From assembly GCA_007449985.2 (NCBI GenBank), contig VIIQ02000050.1, forward strand, positions 62,001-126,000: 64,000 nt of DNA. The letters are read 5' to 3'. The position numbers were made by a program, and so were the translations under genes. The DNA comes from Desmodesmus armatus. Its lineage: Eukaryota; Chlorophyta; Chlorophyceae; Sphaeropleales; Scenedesmaceae. The notes below the pieces were generated by a model. That model was not told the origin of the DNA. It worked only from the letters and a program-made list of their open reading frames with translations, and did no database searches. Of the stretch, positions 42,619 through 54,605 are shown in pieces; the first letter of the stretch is position 1, and every line of letters begins with the position of its first letter.

Positions 42619-43783
42619 CCTAACGGTACGCCACCGCGTGCGTGGCACAAAAAAGCTGGCGCCCCATCCCCACCAACAAGGTCAACACGGTACAGTCACT
42701 GGCTAGGGTGTTAATCCGATAACTGTGCAGGGAGATGCACCCATGGCCAGCGTCCCATCGTATAAGACAGTGAGGGCTGCATAAGCCGCAAGTTCCCCAA
42801 GAATCCCAGCCGGGCGTGACGCCTGCTGACAATGCTAACTTAACTTAGCTTGAAGCTGCGTAACACTTGAAACCAAACACACAAGCTCAAGGTCACAGCT
42901 ATCATACCAGGTAGGGCCCCCTTGAGTTGAAGTAAACAGTGTCGCTGGGGGTCCACAGAGTTAAGCAGTCCACACCACAGGCCGTTACGGGCAGCTAGGG
43001 CTGTCAAATAGCGGGACAAGCAGCAAGTACCAACAAACAAGTGACATGCGGCAGTTGGGCCCTGCAAACGACAACCTTACTGTTGGCGAAATGCTTGTGC
43101 AGCTCCACACGGCCCACAGCCTTGCCAAAGGGAGAGGGCTGGCAAGTACACGCGCTGGACACCGGGCCCATAGCACCACGCAAAGGTTCAGAGCCGTTGA
43201 CAAACAAAAGTGCGAGAAGCCAGTTAACAATGTACCCCACTCCCCGTCAGGTCGATAAAAGCCCTGCCAGCAAGATGCAGCCCCCGTCGCGCAGCTCCAG
43301 AAAAGCCAACCATGCGCTACCACGCCACACCACACCACACAATGCACAAGTGGGGCAAAGACCGTGGATACGGGAGGTGGAGGGACGTCCTTACATCCTT
43401 ACCAACAAACGACCACAGCCACTCTAGGCAACGAGCAGGCAGCCTTTAGGTGTACACACATGGCTTGCCCACACGTGCACCACGGCACACTCCTAAAAGC
43501 AACACTCCCTGGCACTGACGCCTTCCAAAGACCTGCCGCAGTGGCCATGCTGCTAGATGCTGCCCAGCAACCTACACACAACCCGACAGTACTGCAGGCA
43601 GTGCCCAAACAGGGTTGACAGGGCAGTTGCTGCGTCTACATGCTGCCAACACGTGTCACCGTCTACCCACGCCTGACGTCGCACCAGGCATGCCCTGGCT
43701 CCGGCTTGTGCACCTTCTCTCGTCCAACACAGGGAAGCAACATAACCCCTGCTGAAACGACACCTGGCTTGTGCCTTTTCTCA

Positions 43784-43862
43784 CTACAAGCCATACCGCG
43801 TGCTGCAAGCCAGTGCCCACGTGCGTTCCCTCGCTACAAGCCATACCGCGTGCTGCAAGCCA
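43784..43862. repeat. 50-bp-period tandem duplication
   Basis: CTACAAGCCATACCGCGTGC and the following bases occur at 43784 and again at 43834, with 29 bp identical. Confidence 0.85.
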
Positions 43863-44196
43863 TACCCACAACCAACACACAAGGCACACATGTTCACGTC
43901 CTCATCCGCATGTACATCGACGCAGCATGGCATCCCAAGGGCCCTGCCCGTCCTTCCCTTCCGCGGGTGCGTCTGGCCCCATGCCTTCCGACAACCCTAT
44001 TGGAGCAGGCGACTCGCGCACGTGCGGACGTGGAATCCGTCCAAGTGACACCAAAGGACACCACACACGGCTGCAAACCGCATGCCTGTGAACCCGTCCA
44101 CGTGCAACCCCACAGGCCTGCTTGGGCGCTATCTGCACGACATGGAGCCTACGGCGCACACAACACAGGCTGAATCCTGCTGCATGTGCCTCACCC

Positions 44197-44408
44197 CAGC
44201 AGAGCAAGTCAGGAGAATCAGCCTGCTCACACAACTGTCACCAATCATGGCACAACAACGCGCACAACATTGCCTTGCACCTGGTGCCCGTGCCTCACCC
44301 AGGCTGCTGCCACCACGCATGACGCAGTGCACCGCCAGCAGAGTGCGTCAGCAGGGTCAGCCTGCTCCAATGACTGTCGACGATCATGACACAACAACGC
44401 ACACAACA
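44197..44408. repeat. 139-bp-period degenerate tandem duplication
   Basis: The block beginning CAGCAGAGCAAGTCAGGAGA and containing TCAGCCTGCTC and CACAACAACGCGCACAACA recurs at 44336 with substitutions. Confidence 0.75.
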
Positions 44409-45650
44409 CCCCCCCCCTTATGCCAAGGCCGACACCTCACACGTGGGCAAGGAAGCACCACCAGCACCACCAGCACCTCTCCACCAAGCCACCCAGCAGC
44501 CGCAGGAGTGGACGCTAAGGACCAGCCGCCAGATTCCAAAACCAGTCACCACCACCATAACCGCAAGGCGTGTTTCTGTTAGGTTTGTTTGCGCATAAAG
44601 CAGCAGCTCTACCGCATGCCATGCATGGCACTGCCGGCAACGGCACCAATCGACCTACTAGGGGTGTACGTCAGCATCCGGCCAGGTCTCCCCAAGCGCA
44701 CAGTAGGGCACAGTGAAGGATGTATTGCCGTGCGTCAAGATGACGCAACAACACAGGCAGCAGCAACTCAAAACAACAAGCTGCTTCAGTGTAGCCTGCG
44801 GCTAAAGCGAAAGGATCGCACCACACCAACAGCATCCTGCACCGGAACAGCACCAGCTGTCAATCCCCCACATACAGGCCAAGCCCTGTTTCCTATAAAA
44901 CAGCCCGGCTGCAGCTGCAACCCTCGCGGGAAACAACCGCTGTTGGTGATGCTCAGCACTGCTAGATGGCTTACAGCAAAGCTCTCAGGACGAGCAGTGC
45001 CAAGTACACCAGCTGCCTGCACTACTACACACCAGAGAGGAGCCCGCCTGGCTGCAGGACTGCCTCCCACCTTGAAAAAGTGCAAAGCCCACAAGTCAGC
45101 ACTACAGCCCAATCAGCATCAAAAGTGCAGCCCAATCAGCAAAAAAACTGCAGGAAACCAGTGGCGCAGATGACGCACAGCAGATGCTCCGCAAAAGAAG
45201 TGACCGACATGGCATGCAGAGCAGTCCCTAAAGGTCGGGTGATCCGAGTACTGGCTGTGTTGCAGTGGCTGCGGGAATGTTGACAGACAAGCATGTCCAT
45301 GTACAGACAGGCTCAGCGCCACCGCGATCCGCTAGCCGCAGATGCAAAAGAACTCCCCCCATGACCAGCACCAAAAAGCCAAAGAGAAACAGCCCACAAA
45401 CTCACAACAGTGCAAAAGAAGTGAACAACCCACACCAGCAAAGGAGCGTGCCGTGTCCTTTGCTCAAAGACACACAGCGCGCTGACGGCCTTGCTGCACC
45501 AGCGAAATTCATACAGGTAACACATTCAGGGACACATACAGTGGGGCCTGCCAGTGTATGGGGCCAGCTGATGCTCAAGTGACCATGCTGCACGCGGCGG
45601 GAGCCAAGGGATGTTGCCATGGCCCATACCCATACCCCTCACCCACCGAC

Positions 45651-48600
45651 TCAAAGGTCCTGAAGGTACACATTCTCATCCAGGACGCTCGGCCGCCTGC
45701 CACTGGCACCATGGGGGCCGGGCTGGCTGCTGTGCTGGTTGCCACTGGTGCTGCTGCGAGGGATGCTGCTGCTGCTGTGCACAATGCTTGTGACGCTAGG
45801 GTGCGCCCCGGCAGCATCCACCCCACTGCTGCCCACCAACATGCCCCCAGACGGCATCCACCCGCTGTCATGCTGCCCAGCCTGCTGCTTCCACAGAGCC
45901 ATGGCATTCACAGGCGTCGCTGGAGATGCGTGTGCTGACATGGGCGCTGCAGCAAGCGGCGCCGCTGCAGGAAGTGCATACGCTGGAAAGCCTGCAGGCG
46001 CCTGCGCCACAAGTGCCGGCTGGCCTGCTGCCGCCGCCGCTCCTGCTGCCGCCCCGTAAGCAGCAGCCGAGCCGTACTGCCTGTCCACCTGGACTCCCGC
46101 AGGTTGGTCTTGCTGCTGGTGGTCCACGCCGTAGTCATGTGGTGCTGCGGGTGCGGTGCCAGCCCTTGGCTGCGGTAGAATCGGGTCTGATGACGTGCTG
46201 ACCGAGTCTGCTGCATCAGAGCCAAGGTTGTTCAGCAACAGGTCAAGGCACTCGACGATCTGCAAGGCATGGCAGACGAGCGAGATGTAGTGATGCGGTG
46301 CTGTGCAAGAAGGAGTAGCAACACAGGTAAGTGGCCGATAATTTGGGCTACAGGGACCTTTCTGCACCCTTGCCACGAGTCAAAGAAAGATGTTGGCAGC
46401 AGAACATGCACCGCATACTCACTGTATCCAGCCATGCTGCGATACCAAGGCAGGCAGGTGACAATAAAAGCCAAGGCGCCCGCAATGCTGTCAGAAATCA
46501 GCCAAGCAGGTCGCAAACCACCAGGTCACACCCCAAGACAGGGATGATCCGCCCGTGTTGCCGGACACCCACCTGATCAAAGGAAGGCCGGTTTGCAGGC
46601 TCTGCGTCCCAGCATCGCCGCATCAGCAGCTCCAGCTCCTCCGGCATGTCCTCAGGCACAGGGGGCCGCTCCCCCTGGATGACCACCCGCTCCACCACCA
46701 CGCCGTAATGCAGGCCCTGCCACGCCTGCTTGCCACAGTAGGTCTCCCACGCTGCAGCACGCAGCCCAGCACGGCAATGGGAGTGAGTCGCACGCACGCG
46801 CAGACATACACATGATACAGGACGGCTCGAGTGCCAACTGCGCTACTGCCCCGAACGGGTGCGTTGCCACATGACTTGCATTCACCAAATATATTAGTCA
46901 TCAAAGACATCCAGTTCACATGGCACCGCGCACCTATATATGAATGTGAACTGGCAGTCAACTGGTGTATGCAAGCAGGCCGTCAAGTACAAGCAATTGT
47001 GAAGCTGCATCTCGAAACAGCACAGGCATGAATCCTCGAGAGGCCTGCCGCTAAGCTCTACAGCACCCCGCCCAAGCCTGTACAAGCGGCAGCCCCACTC
47101 ACTCAGTATTCCAAAGGAGTACACGTCAGCACTGGGGCTCATGCGGCCGTTGCGCAAAAGCCTGAGGGCAGCAGGGCAGCGCAAGGATGGTGTTTGAGGG
47201 TGTGCATGCTGAGAGAAAAGGTGCGGGGTAGGTTGTGCCAGGTGGAGTGTTTGGCGTGGACACTTTTCATTGCGCATGTTGAAAGGAGTTGGGGTGAGTG
47301 CTTTGCATGCACACTGATTGATGCAGACTGCAAGCCCCAAGACAAGCGCAGCTGCAGTTCTGCCATCTTCTCAAGTTGGGGCTTGATACTGCTGACATCA
47401 ACACAATCCCCACCCCACTTGAGAAGATGACAGGGCGGCAGCTGCGCCTGGCAGCACATCATGCTTGGGGCTTGCCCGCAGCAGCACACAGCAAAGCACC
47501 CGCCATATTTGCGGCCAGAGGTCACTTTTATTGTGCATGCCTGCGTGGATGTATACGTGGGACTCACTCAGGGGCCATGTGCGTGATCGTCCCCAGGCTG
47601 GCTGTCGAGCGGTGTGTGGTGTCGTTGAGCAGCACGGCCGACAGCCCAAAGTCGCTGATCTTCGCAACCTGGCCGTACGCGCCGTGGATGCTGTGCTGCA
47701 ACAACACGTTGCCAGCTTTCAGGTCACCCTGCGCATAAAGAAACGCATACACAAGCACACATTTGAAGGCTAAGCGGCACAAACAATTGTAAGGGGCTGT
47801 CTGCAGGGCTGTGTATTGGGTGTGCTCAGCACAGGGACTCCTCGCAAATGACTGACTACGGTACAGTGCCTCAAGTGCACCCCAGGTAACAATGTCTCCA
47901 CGCACGCAAAGGCTAACAAGAGCAACAGGATGGAACACAGCGCCAAGGGGATTGCACCACTAGCTGAAACATCAACAGCTGCAACCACCAGTCCTGAGCG
48001 CACTTACGTGCATCACACCCTTGAGTGAAGGTACGCCATACCCGTGGCGGCATCCAGCAAGCGCGACAGCAGCTTGGCCTGTGCAGCAACACGCAACACA
48101 CACAGCAGCCAACAACCCTCGACAGCTGCTCTCAAATGATCCACCCTGCCCAACCCACTTGACAGCCTAGAGCCGACACGAGTGAAGCTCATCACTCTGT
48201 CGCCTTATGAGCCCCTGACAAGCTTCCCACATGCTGCCCCTGCACAGCCGCCCCAGTCCGCCAAACATGCATGCGCATTCAAAGGTGCCCCCGGCCCAGC
48301 GCCCAACTCACGATCTCCATCTTGCCAAGGCCCAGCTCAGCCTGGGCCGCCGCTGCTGCCGCTGCTGCGGCCGCGGCGGCTGCTGCACTCTGCTCAACCT
48401 TGAAGCGGCCAGCAATTGCAGCATCCAGCAGGGTGCCACCAGTGCAGAGCTCCAGGATGATCCACACCTGCAGCAGCAGCCAGCACGCATGCAACAGCAG
48501 AGGCACAAGCGGCAGGTGGCGGGGAGCATCAACACGCGAGTGTCAACTGTCCAAGGCGGGGGAAACACAATCAAAATACACACATAAAAGAAATCATTTC

Positions 48601-51600
48601 CTTTACGATGCGATCAATTGCAAGGGAAGCGCCCTATAGTGCCAACACTGCGGAGTGGCTAACACATGAAAGCATTGCTTGGACGTCTACTACATGTATG
48701 CTTTCTGCTGACACACCGCTGCAACCTGGCAGCTGACGGTCATCAGCTGTGGTGCATCATCAGGTACGGCAGCCCAGGCCCAGATGAAGGGCTAGTTCGG
48801 GCAACAGCCTGTGACCTTGGCCTTGTCCATGACCCACACGCAACGCTCGACACAGCAGCAAAACCACACCTGTTGCTCAGTCTTCGTCTGCTCCTGCTCC
48901 TGCTCGCGTGTGCCGCAGATGTTGGTGCCACCGCTGTTGGTACACGACCTGTCACTGCCACGGCCAACAGGGGCTTGCAGATCCGCAGCGTGCATGATGG
49001 CGACAGCACCACCGCTGCTCATGCCTGCAGCGGCACCGGTGCCTGCTGCTGCTGATGCCCCGCTGTTGTGGCCGCGGCTGCCCTGACTGCCGCTGCTGCG
49101 CGGGCTGTACGCTGTAACCGCCGCTGCTCCTGCTGCTGCTGCTGTCGGAGACATAGCAGGGCTACCTGACAAGCTGTTGTTGCCGTCAGTCCCAGGAGGT
49201 CGGCTGCGCCAGCCCAGCAAGAGGTGCCGCCGCAAGCCACCATCCTGCACGTGTTGCTGCTGCTGCTGCTGACCCTGCGGTAAGTGGGGCTGTGGGGGGA
49301 GCGGCTGCTGACCACCGCCGCTGCCGCTGTGCTGCTGCTGGACAGCCTTGCTTTCTGCATAACCCCGTTGGCCTGATGTGTCGAGCAGTCCGTCCGAGCT
49401 GGACTCTGCAGGCAAGCGGCCAGCTGCAGCAGCTGGACCTGCACCTGCACCTGCCAACCCCACCGCAGAGTGCTGGCAGGCCTGGTCAGCAGCATCGGCA
49501 AACATACTTGGCGCACAGTCAGCAGAGGGACGGGCAGTCCTGGCCCGGCTGCCTCCCTGCTGCCGCTGCTGCTGCAGTGGCTGCTGACTGTCTGACAACG
49601 GCTCCGGCACAATCTGCAGCCAACCTGTAAGGTCGCCAGAGCCCTGCACAACTGCTGCACCCTCTGCCACCGCTGTGTTGGACAGCCCTAAGCTATGCGA
49701 GTTCTCTGCCGAAACACCGGTGCTGTTGGTGCTGTTGTGTAAGGTGCTGCTGGTGTTCATCTGCTGCTGGTTTGGCGGGGTGATTGATGGTGTCGAGACG
49801 TTCTTGCCATTTGAGGCTGGCAATGCTGGCAGCGACTGGGAGCTGGCATCGGGCCCCGCACTTGCTCGCCGTAAGCTGCTGGCGTTGCGGCGTGGCGGGT
49901 TGCGCATGCGGCCCTGCGTATTGCCGTTGGCCGGCACAGCTGCGGCAGGGGGTGCAGCACGGTCAGCCGCTCCTGCACGTGCGGTGCCTGAAACTGTGGT
50001 CAAGCCACTGGTGCTGCTGTTGCGCGCTTCCCGCATGGCTTTGACCTGCAGCACACACGCACAGCACACATGACGCACGCTGTTTGAGTTTGTCTGGTCA
50101 TCACAACGTGTAGCAGTTGGGGGCAGTCATGTGGCAGCACATTGCACTTTGTCAGAATGTTGAAGTATCGTGTCGATGACTGGACTGATTGCATGTACCA
50201 ACCTGTCCTTGACCATCGAAGGTGAGTGCTATGGGCCATTACGCGCAGGCATACAACATGCTGAGTAGCATGCTGATAATTCATTGACACCAACGGGCAT
50301 CTGCATGTATGAAAAGACAGCCGAGCACGCAGCAGCATCAACCACCCTCCCTTACGCTCCCACCCCACACACAACAATGCCGTCTCCACCCAGCTGAGTG
50401 CCCACCTGCTCTGCCGGGTTCCACACAGATGCGTGGAATGCGCGCACAATGTTGGGGTGGTCCAGTGCCATCATCACCTCAGCCTCCCGAAGCACCTTGG
50501 GCAGCTCCTCAGGCGTGCGCACATTGATGATCTTGATCGCAACGTCGCTGCTGTGCCAGCGGCCCTTGTACACCTGCACGCCACGCACCCACACGCAACA
50601 CGCAGCACACGCATCGTCAAGGACAGCTGATGCAAGGCAGAGCATGCGAGGTGCTGGCGGGGTACAGAAAGGCAGTGCACCATTGGATCGTTGGTCAAGA
50701 ACAGCATACGATATGTCCGCTGCAGGTGTGAAGAAACCGCCATGCCCGCTTTGTTGCACTCACCGGCCGAAACTGCCAGCGCCAAGCAAGGTATCTGCGG
50801 AGAAACACAGCAACAACAGCATGCACCAAGCACGTCGGCAGTGAGCATAAACATCCCAATGCACCACCGCAGACATTGTGCAGGCAAGACACCACCGCCG
50901 CAGTGCAACAGTGCGGTGGTACACCCTTGAGTGCAGATGGCGAGTGCAGGAGGTTGACAATAGCACACAGCTGCCACTTCAGACTGAAAGCGGTGTGCCT
51001 TGATATCCCCCGTGCCACTTGCCATCTCCTCTGCACCATCTACGCTCAACAGAGCACCGCACCCAGGCACCGCCTGCATCACTCACGACCTGCCACAACA
51101 ACTTGCCTGCTGTTGCTGGTCGAACTCTAACGACTGAACGCATTGAGACTCGCTCCCTCTGCCGCAGCTGCCAAGGGTGCAGCATGCCTCAAACTTCGAA
51201 AACAGCATGCCTCCAAAATCACAGTGCTGCCTCTGCTGCACCCCAAGCTTTGCACTCACTGAGTGTGACCTGCTGTGAGATTGCGCGGTTGGCCCCTGTG
51301 TAGCTGGGGATGCCATCCATGCTGTAGCCGGCCTCTGTGGGCCTGTACAATCAAAGCAGCACCAGACACACAAACCCACAGTGGTCGATTGATGGCATGG
51401 TTGACAATCTACATAGTAGCTTCCAAAGCAGCACACACAGACACTGACGACAGACAACAGGTGCCCTTGCGTCCAAACATGGGTCCAGCAGACCTGATGG
51501 CCGGACCCCATGTCGCATCAGCACACATGCGCAGAATGCTGTGCGCTTTACGCCTTCCGCATCCTACAACAGCAAACAGCAAGCAGCGCCTCAAGGGGAC

Positions 51601-53859
51601 GCCGCCTTGTGTTGACTCCTGCTCGCTGCACTCCTTTACACTGCACACTTTGCACGCACCTGTACCCCATCTCAGGGTCTGTGTGCTTCTTTTTGCGGCG
51701 CTTTGAGCACAGCGCTTCGCGCAACTTGCGCCGCAGCAAGCACAACAGCAAGCATATCAAAAGGGCGATGCCACCTGCAACACCAACATCCCGGCCGGGT
51801 CGAGTTAGCAGGCTGCTGGCGCAGTTCCTTACAAGCAATGTCGGACCAACAGTGAACGCGGCCAGAAGTTTGCCAAGTCAGCCATGACCAGTCGAGACAT
51901 CTGCTGCACAACTGGGGCGAGAGATGCAGTGCAACACCCTCAATGCTCGCAAAAGCGGCCCCCAACCCCACCCCAGCTGTCAGTATACTGCGGATAACCG
52001 ACAAAAGCCCTGCAGGCCATGGCCAGGCCTCCGACACCGCTTCTGAACCGAACCATCAGCACCTCACCTGCAATTGCCACAGCTGCGGCAGTGCCTGGCG
52101 CCCAACTGAAAGAGCCCCAGCCAGGGCTCCCTGGCCTGGCGGTCTGTCCAATGCCTGACGTAGCAATCAGCATCGCCATGCACAGCTCCTCATCCTGGTT
52201 GGATTGCTCCAAGCATTCGCGGGAGATCACGGCCTGGCATACCCGCGTGGTGTTCTCCTGAAAAAGGACGTACCCCGGGTACTGGCTGCCTTTGTCTGGG
52301 TCGTTGTACGCCGTCAGCAAGCTGAAGGCGTCAAACTGCAGGGCATCTGGGAAGCAAAACGGCTGCGGGTCCGGCGTGCTGATGGCAGCGTTGAAGCAAA
52401 ACTTTGGCAGCAGGCGCACGCTGTTGGGGGGATAGGCTGGCGAGTGGCGGGTGAAGCTCTGCGCTGACCTCAGGACGTCGTCTGCCAGCTGGCAGGCTGG
52501 CTTGACTCGAATGACATCCAGGGTACGCATCAAGCTGCCAGCCTCACCCTGCACCAGCACCAGCACAGCAGCAGCATGTTGGCGCGCCCTCCATGCAGAC
52601 CACCCTTGCCTGTTGTGGCGTGTGATTGAAGGCCCTATCCAAGGCATATTTGCAGCGGGGAGCCTTCCAACCCTTTGCGTCAGCCCTGGACATATTGTCA
52701 TGCAGTGTCTGGCACAGGGCAAGTCAATTGCTTACACCAAGCATGACAGACACATCACTGGCTCAGGGGCGTCTTGGAGCATTGCAGACTTTCGCCACAC
52801 GTGCCCACCAGCAGGCTCACCATGAAAAAATCAATCCCGAACCCACCCAGCTTCCTGCAGAGCAGTTGTGGATCAACAGCAAGACATACGTGCTGGGCAC
52901 CTAGGAAGCTTGGCATCGACTTGGGCAGCTGCTGACACAGGGGTTCAAGCCGCAAAGAGCCACATTGTGCCATAATTCTGCCTGTTTCAAGACACGGTGA
53001 AGTAGCCAAACGGTTTGATGCTGCAGCATGACTTGCACGCGAGTTCACCAACACGTCCATCCAGGTTGCTGCTGCTTTTGCTTCTGCTTCTGCTGCTGCT
53101 GCAGCTGCAGCTGCTGCTTCCGCTTACTTGACATTTATAAGGACGACGTCCTTGAAGGAAACTTGCACACCAGGAGCGATCAGCACTTTCTTTTCAATCA
53201 GGCTAAAATCCAACACGGCCGTGTCCTGAGGGCAAGCAGTGACAGGCAGCAGGCGAGGTCAAAGCTTGGGGGGGGGGGGGGGCTGCCAGTCAGTTGCTTT
53301 CAATCAATTGCTGCTGTCAAGCCTGTGTTGATTGCAGTGATGCACAGAAGGCACAAACAAATCGCGCACATCACACGTATGCCTCTTCAGCTTTGATGCC
53401 CAGAGCCGTCTGGGCAACCCAGCAGGCTTGGTGCAAAACACATACCACGCCATGGTTGCACATACGTTGACCCTGATGCATGCTGCTACTTCGTCCCTCC
53501 TGACTCACCTTGAGGCCTCTGATTGTCAGGTTTCGAGACAGCCTGTATGGCTGCTGCTGGGTGTAAATGGTCCAAGATGAGGGCCGGAGCACATACCGCG
53601 ACCCAGCCAACACGATCTCGTTGATACTGTTGTTGGTGACAGCAGCCCTGAATATGGGAGGAATGGACTCGACAGTCCCATCCACAACCAGCTGCACGCA
53701 GCGCGGCTTTCCAGGACAGGGCAATGATGCAGCTGCAGCAGTGTCAGCCTGTGTTGTCCTCAAGCACAACAGCAGGACATGGCACAGCAGCAAGACACGT
53801 GCTGGCCTGCGAGGGCCAGTATGGCCTCCACTGCCGCAGGCAAGATGCCCCGCAGCCAT
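45651..53859 (-). CDS. Receptor-like Raf-type protein kinase with a large N-lobe insertion
   Basis: Fifteen exons (high to low): 53509-53859, 53128-53225, 52821-52854, 52068-52548, 51660-51774, 51260-51342, 50764-~50794, 50406-50573, 48870-50045, 48312-48467, 48008-48078, 47568-47728, 47103-47161, 46573-46751, 45651-46259. Layout: signal peptide (LLLCHVLLLCL), extracellular part with ladder-like phrases (INEIVLAGSRYVL, VLDFSLIEKKVLIAPG) and an N-glycosylation site, one membrane helix (VAIAGGIALLICLLLCLL) and a basic stop-transfer. The kinase domain has GAGSFGR, VAIKII, ILELCTGGTL, HGDLKAGN (Gly for Arg of HRD), ISDFGLS, MAPE and SFGIL-WETYCG, and a Gly/Ala/Ser-rich tail follows. The 48870-50045 exon inserts about 392 low-complexity residues between the helix-C region and strand 5. 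Two junctions are one base short (near 50574 and 48017); adding both gives 1258 codons. The ligand is unknown; an in-frame upstream ATG exists at 53988. Confidence 0.85.
53268..53282 (+). repeat. G15 homopolymer in a kinase-gene intron
   Basis: Fifteen G between the first and second coding exons of the minus-strand kinase gene. Confidence 0.9.
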
Positions 53860-54605
53860 GGCTGCTGCGTTCACAGAAGGTCCTCCCTCCAGACAGCAGC
53901 AGCTCCGACAGCAGCCTGGTCCCAACTGCCCATGCTGAGCCCGAACAAGTATGCTCTCAACTGATCCAAGGCAAACAGGCCTGCTCAAGAAGCAGCCGAG
54001 ACACGCACACGATGATGGCTCTGCTGCTCTTTTAACTTTCGGATGTCAGTCAGACGAACGTAAGAAGAATCATACGAGTTGAAGACACGAAAAAGATAGA
54101 TCCTTGCACCAGACGTATGCAAGAGGGGCCGCAAAGCCCTCTGATAAGGTTGATAGCGGCAACAGAGGTTGACACAGGGGTCCAAAGGCGTGTGAAGTTT
54201 GTGAATTCAGCAAGTTAGATCATACGCTCTGCTCCTGTCTCGATCAATTCTTGCTTGGTTGGCTGAGTGATGAGTCATGAGTGCTGAACATGGGACACCC
54301 GACTACCCATCGTCGCCAATCCACACATTGGGGCCAATTTGAAGCAATCATACTTTAGAATTTGGGCAATCACATGCCACCCATCAGTTGAGGAAGCGAG
54401 GTACCTCAAGGCTCCTCAAAAAAGTTCTCCCGGGAGGTGCCATCGTGTGTGGGAGACTGCGCAGCTCGCAAGTTCTGCTCATAGCGCTACAGATAGGCTA
54501 GCGTAACCCGGGTTGTCTACACGGGCGGCTGCACTGCAGGGGTGCAGCAAATACTCCTGACATGGCGGGGGTGTAGTGCCCCAGTGGAGGCGGCCGCCCC
54601 ACTCA
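53860..54605. other. Kinase upstream region and DnaJ 3' region
   Basis: No gene supported. It should hold the kinase promoter and 5' UTR and the 3' UTR of the DnaJ gene; I found no clear TGTAA for the DnaJ transcript close to its stop. Confidence 0.4.

Noticed and set aside
43004..45582. Many 70-190 codon frames in the repeat-rich gap
   Set aside because: Low-complexity composition, overlapping on both strands, and lying over tandem duplications.
45651..53859. Calling the kinase gene a pseudogene
   Set aside because: Apart from two one-base deficits in short G runs, all 15 exons, splice sites and catalytic motifs are intact, which argues for assembly indels.
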